Shown piece after piece: positions 7,499 through 13,212 of a stretch of DNA of 13,212 nucleotides (position 1 is its first letter; the number at the start of each line of letters is the position of its first letter). Source of the DNA: JADJAH01 sp964615795. GTDB lineage: Bacteria > Bacteroidota > Ignavibacteria > Tepidaquicellales > Tepidaquicellaceae. The DNA lies in assembly GCA_964615795.1 (NCBI GenBank), contig CAZTQR010000084.1:1-13212 (forward strand), in the 5' to 3' direction. A model generated the notes under the pieces. That model was not told the DNA's origin and made no database searches. It saw only the letters and a program-made list of their open reading frames with translations. Made by a program: the position numbers and the translations under genes.

Positions 7499-8167
7499 TT
7501 ACGACATAAACCTGCTTCCGTCCCATTCGACTCCGGGCGGAAAGAGTTTTTCTCTGCGCTTTCTCATCTCGTCGGCTATCAGCGCGCTTTCGCCGCCGCG
7601 CTCTTCGAGCCTTTCTATGATGTTAAGATAGCTTTGTTCATCTCTGTTCTGACTGAGCTTGAACACATTGTCCATCTCTTCCACTTCTATTTCAAATGCA
7701 ACTATTGCCGGCATCATCTTCTTCAGGAATTCTTCCGGAAGATTGTCATAGATGGTCGGCGAAGATGTATTATTGTTCTCGAACTTCAAAGTGAGTTTCT
7801 TCATAAGCGCGATAAGCGCGTCTTCATCAAGGAAGCGGATGTTTCCTCTCATATGAACGCTCATATAATTCCATGTGGAACCTATGTGCGGGTTTGTATA
7901 CCACGAAGCGCTGACATAGGCACCGGGGCCGGTGAAGACCGCAAGTGCCTGAGGATTTTCAAGAAACGCCTTGTGATGATCCGTCTGCCGCATGATGTGT
8001 CCGTGAAGAAACAGCGAACCGTCTCGTTCATCTGTCAGGATCGGAACCTGTGTTGCGACCTGCTTTCCGCTTGCAAAACTGCCCGTGAGCAAGGCAAACG
8101 GGTGATCGTGAAGAAACTGAAGCAAAGTCTGCCTGTCTTCTTCCTTGAAGTAAGGTAGATCATACAT
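7499..8167 (-). CDS. paiB: PaiB-family FMN-binding protein
   Basis: This 222-residue protein is close to the usual ~205-220 for PaiB. It has the split-barrel flavin-binding fold. Visible family signatures are MYDLPYFKEEDR at the start, FALLTGS and ATQVPI (residues ~24-43), HGHIMRQTDHHKAF (55-68), AVFTGPGAYVSASWY (76-90), STWNYMSVHMRG (97-108) and the late VFKLSQNRDE (168-177). The C-terminus (~185-222) is basic and helical. In Bacillus, PaiB is described as a negative transcriptional regulator of sporulation and protease genes, next to the acetyltransferase gene paiA. Here the direct neighbours are different, so a local regulatory role is unproven; an FMN-dependent reductase or binding role is equally possible. 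A GNAT gene does occur ~2.5 kb upstream. No Shine-Dalgarno is seen. Confidence 0.9.
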   Translation of the reverse strand: MYDLPYFKEEDRQTLLQFLHDHPFALLTGSFASGKQVATQVPILTDERDGSLFLHGHIMRQTDHHKAFLENPQALAVFTGPGAYVSASWYTNPHIGSTWNYMSVHMRGNIRFLDEDALIALMKKLTLKFENNNTSSPTIYDNLPEEFLKKMMPAIVAFEIEVEEMDNVFKLSQNRDEQSYLNIIERLEERGGESALIADEMRKRREKLFPPGVEWDGSRFMS

Positions 8168-8273
8168 TTCCGGGGAGTTTAATGTTTGTGATACTCATTC
8201 AATTTTCATTTGCATGATCTTCCGGTTTTCAATTGCTTGAATATGTCCGGATGAACTTTTTCAACGTAAGAGA

Positions 8274-8861
8274 TCAGTACGTTCCTGTCCTGACCTTACC
8301 GGACCGTTCATAGTTTGCAAAAATCACTCCGCCCGGAGTAACGGTGCTTTCAGTCAGGGTGAATGCGGCCGGGATCGCGCTGTTGTCAAACAGTTTCTTA
8401 CCTTTGCCAAGTGTCAGGGGGTAGATCTTCAGCCAAAGTTCATCAACGAGGTCATGCTTAAGCAACAGTTGAACGAGCTTTCCGCTGCCCCACACTTTAA
8501 GATCAGAGCCTTCAGATCTTTTCAGCTTTCTGATATCGGCTATGCTCCTTAGAAATACGGAGTTCATCCACCGCGATTCTTTTCTTCTTTTCGACACTAC
8601 ATACTTAGTAACATCATTGATGCCTTTCCATCTTTCCGCACGGCCGGGCCAGTAGGATTCGAAGATCTCAAACGTCTTCCTTCCCAACAGCAGATCAGCC
8701 GGCTTCATCTGCTCCTGCATTATCTTTCCCGAAGCCTTGTCGGCATATACTGCAGACCAGCCGCCGTATTTGAATCCGCCTGACCTGTCTTCATCGGGCC
8801 CGCCGGGCGCCTGCATCACTCCGTCAAGTGTCATAAACGTTATGACGATAATTTTCCTCAT
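8274..8861 (-). CDS. Dihydrofolate reductase / RibD C-terminal-like reductase
   Basis: The product is 195 residues. It starts MRKIIVITFMTLDGVMQAPG and continues GPDEDRSGGFKYGGW, the classic opening of the DHFR-like RibD_C family (YwjB/YyaP type). Further family motifs are DLLLGRKTFEIFESYWP (56-72), VVSKRRKESRW (88-98), LKVWGSGKLVQLLLKHDLVDEL (121-142, the NADPH-side GSG loop) and YPLTLGKGKKLF (147-158). It is expected to be a cytoplasmic NAD(P)H-dependent reductase. This family is not the housekeeping folA, and its substrate is generally unknown. Upstream DNA is AT-rich (ATTATAAAAAA). The gene is separated by 106 nt from the PaiB-like gene and 151 nt from bla, so it is likely its own transcript. 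Confidence 0.9.
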   Translation of the reverse strand: MRKIIVITFMTLDGVMQAPGGPDEDRSGGFKYGGWSAVYADKASGKIMQEQMKPADLLLGRKTFEIFESYWPGRAERWKGINDVTKYVVSKRRKESRWMNSVFLRSIADIRKLKRSEGSDLKVWGSGKLVQLLLKHDLVDELWLKIYPLTLGKGKKLFDNSAIPAAFTLTESTVTPGGVIFANYERSGKVRTGTY

Positions 8862-8970
8862 GACTTTGCTTTTTTATAATTGGTCAATGTTGAAATTCCT
8901 TTCTCTTGCTACCGGTGAGGCAAGATACTCTTCGGTCATTCTGCAGTATAATTCCGCATGCGAATCACAC

Positions 8971-8998
8971 GTGCAATTTCTTCGGCTAAATATTGCAC
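8971..8998 (-). terminator. Weak hairpin after bla
   Basis: GTGCAAT (8971-8977) and ATTGCAC (8992-8998) form a perfect 7-bp stem around a 14-base loop, 14 nt past the stop of the beta-lactamase gene. The position suits a 3' end, but the loop is long and no T-run follows. The call is tentative. Confidence 0.28.
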
Positions 8999-9012
8999 GG
9001 AAGTACACCGAT

Positions 9013-9918
9013 CTACCTCGGCAAAGCCGTAAAATGATCCCAGGCCGCCTTTGCTATGTCGGCAATTATTTTCTCATTCACTGCTTCATCCTCCCTTGAG
9101 TCAGTAACAAACACGCTTATGAAAAAGAGCTTTCCGTCGGGCAGAAACACAATGCCGATATCATTAACTGCTTCCGTTATACCCTCTTTGCTTGTTCCGG
9201 AAGAACCGGTTTTGTGTGCAACAACAGTTCCTTCCGGAAGTTGTCCTTTCAGCCTGTTTACACCTGTTTCGGTTTCTTTCATTACGCTCCAGATAAAACC
9301 GTGGCTGTTTTCGGAAAGCAACTGTTCGTTGTTAAAATAAAATCTTGCAAGTGTCTCGTTTGCCGCTTTCGGCGTGATCCAGTTTTGAAACATCAGTTCC
9401 CTGTTTGCCTGCATTTTCTCTTCATTCAGCTTCACAGAGATGTCGTTGATGTTTATCTGTCTGAAATAATCTTCCACTGACTGCGGGCCGCCGATAAGCC
9501 GAAGCAGTGCATCGCAACTCACATTGTCGCTTTGAGAAACGGCATATTGTATCAGTTTTGATATCGTGAAATTTCCTCCCTCGGGATTTTCTTCTCTTAG
9601 GGGGCTCCAAAGGCCGGGCAAAAGGTCCTTCTTATCTATTTTGACTTGCCGGTCAGCCGAAAATTTTCCTTTATCAACCTCAGACAATACAGCGAGGGCA
9701 ATATGGTATTTGAAAACGCTTTGCATAGGATAGCGTTTATCGTCATTCACGGAGATAGTGTCTTTGCCGTCATTGCCAATGATTGAAACACCGACTGTTG
9801 CATTCTTGTCGGAGAGGATCTCCTGAATTTTCTTCAGCAGAGGATCTTCTGATCGTGCAAATGAGTGGCCAGTGAAGAAGAGAATGAAAAGTGATGCGAA
9901 CAGAATGAGTTTTGTCAT
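9013..9918 (-). CDS. bla: Class A beta-lactamase, subclass A2-like
   Basis: This is a periplasmic serine beta-lactamase of 301 residues from the ATG at 9918. A TTG at 9933 would add 5 residues and is unlikely. The signal peptide is MTKLILFASLFILFFTGHSF, with cleavage near A-RSED. All catalytic motifs are intact: S67-V-F-K70, S130-D-N132, E166 in the omega loop and K236-T-G238. The sequences LLPGLWSPLRE and the omega-loop form EEKMQ...MFQNWITP resemble the CfxA/CblA/PER group (subclass A2) more than TEM/SHV. The residue at the Ambler 170 position is Gln, where TEM has Asn and PER-type enzymes, as I recall, have His. It hydrolyses beta-lactams; the spectrum cannot be told from sequence, though A2 enzymes are often cephalosporinases. 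It lies 49 nt downstream of a VOC gene and may share its promoter. Confidence 0.94.
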   Translation of the reverse strand: MTKLILFASLFILFFTGHSFARSEDPLLKKIQEILSDKNATVGVSIIGNDGKDTISVNDDKRYPMQSVFKYHIALAVLSEVDKGKFSADRQVKIDKKDLLPGLWSPLREENPEGGNFTISKLIQYAVSQSDNVSCDALLRLIGGPQSVEDYFRQININDISVKLNEEKMQANRELMFQNWITPKAANETLARFYFNNEQLLSENSHGFIWSVMKETETGVNRLKGQLPEGTVVAHKTGSSGTSKEGITEAVNDIGIVFLPDGKLFFISVFVTDSREDEAVNEKIIADIAKAAWDHFTALPR

Positions 9919-9967
9919 AGAATAATTATTCAAAAAGTTTCGGAGTGGCTTCTATTGAGATTCCGTT

Positions 9968-10447
9968 TCAGGATTTTTCCAGAACATCTGAAGCGGTCTT
10001 ATCGCCGAGCTGTTGTGCCAGTCCAATCAATATCCCCTCCGGCCCGCGGATGTAACAGAGCCGGTAGATGTTCTCATAGTTAACAACCTCTCCGGCGAGT
10101 TCAGCGCCGTGACCTGTGAGTCTTGACAGCAACTCATCAATATCATCAACCGCAAACATGATGCGCAGATAGCCGAGTGATTTTACAGGGGCTGTCCTGT
10201 GATCTGATACGGTGTGAGGGGTGATGAAACGTGAAAGTTCAATCCGGCTGTGTCCGTCGGGAGTAACCATCATTGCAATTTCCACCGACTGATCTCCGAG
10301 TCCTGTAACGCGTCCCGCCCACTCGCCTTCAACCATTGCGCGTCCTTCAAGTTTAAGCCCTATCTCCTCAAAAAAGGAAATGGCCTTATCGAGAGATTCC
10401 ACAACGATGCCGACATTGTGCATCTGAAGTAATTTGCTTTTTGTCAT
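9968..10447 (-). CDS. VOC-superfamily (glyoxalase-fold) protein
   Basis: The 159 residues form a full two-module VOC domain. Module one starts LLQMHNVGIVVESLDKAISF (residues 6-25) with the candidate metal ligand H10, and ends with HSRIELSRF carrying E70. Module two starts LGYLRIMFAVDDIDELLSRL (91-110) and ends IRGPEGILIGLAQQL with E137. Three of the four usual metal-ligand positions (H10, E70, E137) are present. The third position, normally His in LxHxxF-type strands, appears to be Arg95. It may therefore be an altered isomerase/dioxygenase/glyoxalase-type enzyme; the substrate is unknown. It is directly upstream of bla on the same strand (49-nt gap), a likely two-gene transcript. It is unrelated in detail to the shorter VOC protein at 5331. 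Confidence 0.88.
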   Translation of the reverse strand: MTKSKLLQMHNVGIVVESLDKAISFFEEIGLKLEGRAMVEGEWAGRVTGLGDQSVEIAMMVTPDGHSRIELSRFITPHTVSDHRTAPVKSLGYLRIMFAVDDIDELLSRLTGHGAELAGEVVNYENIYRLCYIRGPEGILIGLAQQLGDKTASDVLEKS

Positions 10448-10639
10448 TGACCTATGCTCTGATCAGGCAACAAATATTTGAAGTTTTTTTCAATTGCAGT
10501 CATTAGATCACAGAATACGCTCAACTGTGTGGTTTGAATTTGCAGTTTCTTGATCCGATAACTGACTGCCGCACATTATCAGGCATTAACCGGTAAGGCT
10601 TACGAATCCTTTTCACACGCTTATGCAATGCAGAATACA

Positions 10640-11149
10640 TTAGACACTTTCATTCCGGCAGTTGCTGTGAAGTTTATATATGAACTCTTCTATTTCGGTC
10701 TGCCGTGCATTTGCATAGCCCTTACCGGAGCCGATCCTTACAAATCCGCATTTTTCCAGGACTCTTTGTGAGCCAATGTTATCACATGCAACTCTTGCAA
10801 AGACGGGTCTTGCAGTTTCAATATCAAGAAGGTTTTGAAGCGCAATTGTAGCAATTCCTTGCCCCCAGAATTTCCTGTCGAGCCAATATGTGATCTCTGC
10901 ATCGCCGGCAAGAACGAACTTTGCAATGCTTCCTGCGATAACATTGTCAACCAGGATCGTCTGATTATTGACCGAAGGATCTCTCAGCAGTTTTGAATAT
11001 TTTTCCATATATGCTGTTTTGTCAGCAGGGTCCTTCGGGGTAAACGCCGCCATGTAGCCCGCTTCGCTGTCGAGTTGAAACTGAAACAGGTATTCCAGAT
11101 CGGCAACCACTGTTCGTCTGAGCTTTATCTCCGGCATGTTGTTTGGCAT
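10640..11149 (-). CDS. GNAT-family N-acetyltransferase (RimJ/RimL type)
   Basis: The product is 169 residues from the ATG at 11149; a second ATG at 11137 is possible. It has the GNAT layout of the RimJ/RimL subgroup: KLRRTVVADLEYLFQF at the N-terminus, a core strand AEITYWLDRKFWGQGIATIAL (84-104) with the acetyl-CoA pyrophosphate-binding loop (GQGIA), then VFARVACDNIGSQRVLEKCGF (116-136), where the N-x-x-S-x-x-V-L-E-K-x-G-F pattern is typical. It should transfer acetyl from acetyl-CoA to an amine of a protein or small molecule; the target is unknown. It is the outermost gene of the minus-strand run and lies 192 nt upstream of the VOC gene. It is divergent from the small TPR-like gene, with 252 nt between them. 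Confidence 0.9.
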   Translation of the reverse strand: MPNNMPEIKLRRTVVADLEYLFQFQLDSEAGYMAAFTPKDPADKTAYMEKYSKLLRDPSVNNQTILVDNVIAGSIAKFVLAGDAEITYWLDRKFWGQGIATIALQNLLDIETARPVFARVACDNIGSQRVLEKCGFVRIGSGKGYANARQTEIEEFIYKLHSNCRNESV

Positions 11150-11366
11150 ATTGGTTACGATGAGCCCTTAAAATGCGTCATCATATTTTGCAGCTTAGAA
11201 AAGGATGATTGGATTCTGACAGCTTAGTACGGGTGAATGAACAATCTTAAACACGGGTCACTATTAAAATACAAATCTCATCCCCAATCTTCAATTCTCA
11301 CAAAAGGAGAACCGGCAGCGAAGGATAACTTCCGTCAGATAAGTATTTCATGATATATAATTTACT

Positions 11367-11374
11367 TATCTTTG
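11367..11374 (+). promoter_or_regulatory. Bacteroidetes -7 promoter element (TAtcTTTG)
   Basis: The 8 bases match the Bacteroidota sigma-factor -7 consensus TAnnTTTG exactly. The expected start of transcription would be about 7 nt downstream, leaving roughly 20 nt of leader before the ATG at 11402. A clear -33 TTTG is lacking; the nearest candidate is TTTC at 11346-11349, 17 nt upstream. The in-frame TTG at 11372 lies inside this element, which argues against it as a start codon. Confidence 0.55.
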
Positions 11375-11401
11375 TACAAATCAAACATTGCAGACACAAT
11401 C

Positions 11402-11869
11402 ATGAAGAAGAAAACCGGATTCGACACTGCGGAAGCACACAGGCATTTTTCGGCAGGATGTTTCAATAAGACATGGGAGTTCATAGATAAGAAGAGGAGA
11501 ACTCTGCAAGAGAACAATGAAATGATAGCAACAAGCTTTGCATCGCTCTGGCACTGGATGCAGAGGCCGGATTGCACAATGACAAATTATTCTATCGCAT
11601 ACTGGCAGTTGGCGAGAGTCTTTGCCCTGGCAAACGAACCTCTTAACGCACTGAAGTATGCGAAGCTTTGCCTTGCAAGCAGTAAGGGCAAAGATGTGGA
11701 ACCGTTCTATCTTGCCTATGCATATGAAGCTCTTGCGCGGGCAGAGATGAAGGCAAAGAACAGGAAGAAGATGCTGGAATATCTGAAGAAGGCGCTGATG
11801 ATCTCAGAGAAGATCGAGAATGCAGAGTACCGGGGATGGTTGTTGAGGGACCTGAAGACAATCAAGTAG
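11402..11869 (+). CDS. Small TPR-like helical protein of unknown function
   Basis: The product is 155 residues from the ATG at 11402. An in-frame TTG at 11372 is rejected because it overlaps the promoter element. The sequence runs FNKTWEFIDKKRRTLQENNE, SFASLWHWMQRPD, IAYWQLARVFALANEPLNAL, KYAKLCL, LAYAYEALARAEMKAKNRK and YLKKALMISEKI. This pattern (FNxTW near the start, a SxxxHW motif, then TPR-like helices with ALARA and 'L...A....KI') recalls a widespread family of ~150-residue hypothetical proteins. It is cytoplasmic, with no signal peptide and no known catalytic residue. It might act in protein-protein contacts or bind a small ligand. It precedes chaA by 86 nt on the same strand; co-transcription is possible but not shown. 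Confidence 0.85.
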   Translation: MKKKTGFDTAEAHRHFSAGCFNKTWEFIDKKRRTLQENNEMIATSFASLWHWMQRPDCTMTNYSIAYWQLARVFALANEPLNALKYAKLCLASSKGKDVEPFYLAYAYEALARAEMKAKNRKKMLEYLKKALMISEKIENAEYRGWLLRDLKTIK

Positions 11870-11955
11870 CACAAATCTCCGCGACAGGCATCATTTGCAG
11901 TAACAGCGGGGAATAATTCATCAACTCATACGTTACCGTTCCTCAGTAATTCCCT

Positions 11956-13080
11956 GTGCGAACGCCAAACAGATCACATTTCAAATACAATACTTACACT
12001 TCGCAAGCACAGATGAGATTACTGCTTCAATGGACGATAATGATACCACTGCTTGCATGGGCGCTCCTGTTTTCAGGCCTTGCGGTTGACAGCGCCTTTT
12101 TCAAGGCCCTTGCGGGAATACTGCTTATGCTCAGTATAATGTCTGCTGTGCATCATTCGGAGATCATTGCCCACAGGGTGGGAGAGCCGTTCGGAACGAT
12201 CATACTTGCAGTGGCAGTGACGATCATAGAAGTTTCGATTATCATATCACTCATGATCTCTGGAGGGCAGCAGGCGGAGGCGCTTGCAAGAGATACGGTG
12301 TTTTCCGCGACAATGCTCATTCTCAACGGGATAATCGGGATATGTCTTTTCATTGGCGGACTGCGTTTCCGCGAGCAGAGCTTTTCAAAACACTCCGCAA
12401 CAATCGGACTTGTGTCAATAGTATCCATACTTGTATTCACTATGATCTTTCCATCATACACAACAAGCGTGGAAGGGCCGTACTTCTCAAAGCCACAGCT
12501 CGTGTTCGTATCTATTACATGTCTTATCATATATGCTTCATTCCTATTTGCCCAGACTACAAGGCACAGGGAGTATTTTCTTACGGATGACAATATATCC
12601 AGCAAAGAACCTGTCAGGATCAGCAACACCGTTCTTACAGTCAGCCTGATGTTCCTCCTGATAAGCCTTGGTATTGTGGTACTGCTTGCAAAGCAGCTTT
12701 CGCCAACCATTGAGTCGTTTGTAGTGAGGAATGATCTGCCGAAATCACTTGTGGGTGTTATCATTGCGGCTGTCATACTCTTGCCGGAGGGCATTGCGGC
12801 AATCTTTGCGGCGGCAAACAACAAAGTTCAGACGAGCCTTAACCTTGCGCTGGGTTCGGCACTGGCAAGCATCGGACTCACAATTCCGAGCGTTGCGGTA
12901 GTGAGCGGCATGCTTGGCATGAACCTTATCCTTGGGCTTGACATAAAGTCGATCATACTTCTGGGGCTGTCGATAGTAATACTGATCCTGTCGCTTACGA
13001 GCGGAAGGTCAAACATAATCTACGGCATTATTCTGCTGATGAACCTTCTTGCGTTTATTTTTCTGATGATCTATCCCTGA
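11956..13080 (+). CDS. chaA: ChaA-type Ca2+(Na+)/H+ antiporter
   Basis: This is an inner-membrane cation/proton antiporter of the CaCA family, 374 residues from a GTG at 11956. An ATG at 12013 gives 355 residues starting MRLLLQWTIMIPLLAWALL, directly at the first membrane helix, and could be the true start. The first alpha repeat is clear: HHSEIIAHRVGEPFG (66-80) followed by VTIIEVSIIISLM (88-100) and RDTVFSATMLILNG (112-125), with E77 and E92 candidate ion-binding acids. The second repeat is SLVGVIIAAVILLPEGIAAI (264-283) with E278, then NNKVQTSLNLALGSALASIG. About 11 hydrophobic segments are visible. The short hydrophilic loop at ~203-222 replaces the acidic loop of E. coli ChaA. Likely role: efflux of Ca2+ or Na+ in exchange for H+. 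Upstream, no clear promoter motif is seen. Confidence 0.93.
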   Translation: MRTPNRSHFKYNTYTSQAQMRLLLQWTIMIPLLAWALLFSGLAVDSAFFKALAGILLMLSIMSAVHHSEIIAHRVGEPFGTIILAVAVTIIEVSIIISLMISGGQQAEALARDTVFSATMLILNGIIGICLFIGGLRFREQSFSKHSATIGLVSIVSILVFTMIFPSYTTSVEGPYFSKPQLVFVSITCLIIYASFLFAQTTRHREYFLTDDNISSKEPVRISNTVLTVSLMFLLISLGIVVLLAKQLSPTIESFVVRNDLPKSLVGVIIAAVILLPEGIAAIFAAANNKVQTSLNLALGSALASIGLTIPSVAVVSGMLGMNLILGLDIKSIILLGLSIVILILSLTSGRSNIIYGIILLMNLLAFIFLMIYP

Positions 13081-13212
13081 GGTGAGCGGGTGGGTTCAGA
13101 TGTCAATTTTTCCAGAATGAATCTGCTTGCAGTATTTTGTCATCTAGTAGCTCCCGCAGATTGCGCGGATTGACGCTGATCCTGAGCATGTAAAAAACCG
13201 ATACATCTCGAA
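13081..13212. other. Non-coding right end, repeat-like bases
   Basis: No gene is recognised after chaA. The stretch around 13154-13180 (CCGCAGATT, GCGCGGATT, GACGCTGAT) reads as three loosely similar 9-base units. It resembles, from memory, intergenic repeats of the 'AATCTGCG/AATCCGCG' type found in Bacteroidota and relatives. A gene starting beyond the window edge on either strand cannot be excluded. Confidence 0.3.

Noticed and set aside
7634..8158. 174-residue plus-strand frame over the PaiB-like gene
   Set aside because: Shadow of the real minus-strand gene, whose family motifs are unambiguous.
7499..11149. Integron-like gene cassette array
   Set aside because: The gene types and shared orientation suggested it, but the gaps show no repeated attC-like imperfect palindromes with GTTRRRY/RYYYAAC ends, and no integrase is present in the window.
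11876..11912. Possible terminator between the TPR-like gene and chaA
   Set aside because: TCTCCGC and GCGGGGA can pair, but with a G-U pair and a ~23-base loop, and without a T-run. Too weak to list.
12153..12824. 223-residue minus-strand open frame inside chaA
   Set aside because: Antisense to a clear antiporter with conserved alpha repeats. Its Ser/Ile/Thr-rich translation mirrors membrane-helix codons.

Overview
The window looks like chromosomal DNA from the Bacteroidota/Chlorobi/Ignavibacteriota group, most likely an Ignavibacteria-type organism. The evidence is indirect. One secreted protein ends in a type IX secretion (T9SS) type A sorting domain with the lineage-typical 'QNFPNPFNP' opening. 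Another ends in a tail module plus dockerin-like repeat that I recall from many Ignavibacteria secreted proteins. Starts generally lack Shine-Dalgarno sequences. One upstream region carries a perfect Bacteroidetes -7 element (TAnnTTTG). No phage, transposase, CRISPR, tRNA or rRNA gene is visible.

Layout. Positions 1-343 are non-coding, with a GC-rich inverted-repeat element and a strong hairpin just past the end of the first gene. Positions 344-3490 (minus) encode a very large secreted beta-propeller protein built of SBBP-type repeats with a dockerin-like C-terminus. Positions 3625-5690 (plus) form a tight three-gene unit with overlapping or nearly overlapping reading frames: a ~490-residue conserved helical protein of unknown function, a ~76-residue unknown protein, and a small VOC/glyoxalase-fold protein. 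It converges on 5774-7318 (minus), a second secreted propeller with seven repeats and a T9SS tail.

From 7499 to 11149 there are five minus-strand genes from families often linked to small-molecule handling or drug tolerance: a PaiB-type FMN-binding protein, a DHFR/RibD-C-like reductase, a class A beta-lactamase (subclass A2-like), a VOC protein directly upstream of the beta-lactamase, and a RimJ/RimL-type GNAT acetyltransferase. Most are separated by 100-190 bp gaps, so they are probably several transcription units. VOC and bla are 49 nt apart and may be co-transcribed.

At the right end, a divergent plus-strand gene (11402) encodes a small TPR-like protein behind the -7 element. It is followed by a ChaA-type Ca2+(Na+)/H+ antiporter (11956-13080).

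I see no convincing new multi-gene system. The items most worth checking are the three-gene coupled operon of unknowns, the unusual omega-loop residue in the beta-lactamase, the two different C-terminal tails on the secreted propellers, and several palindromic intergenic elements.
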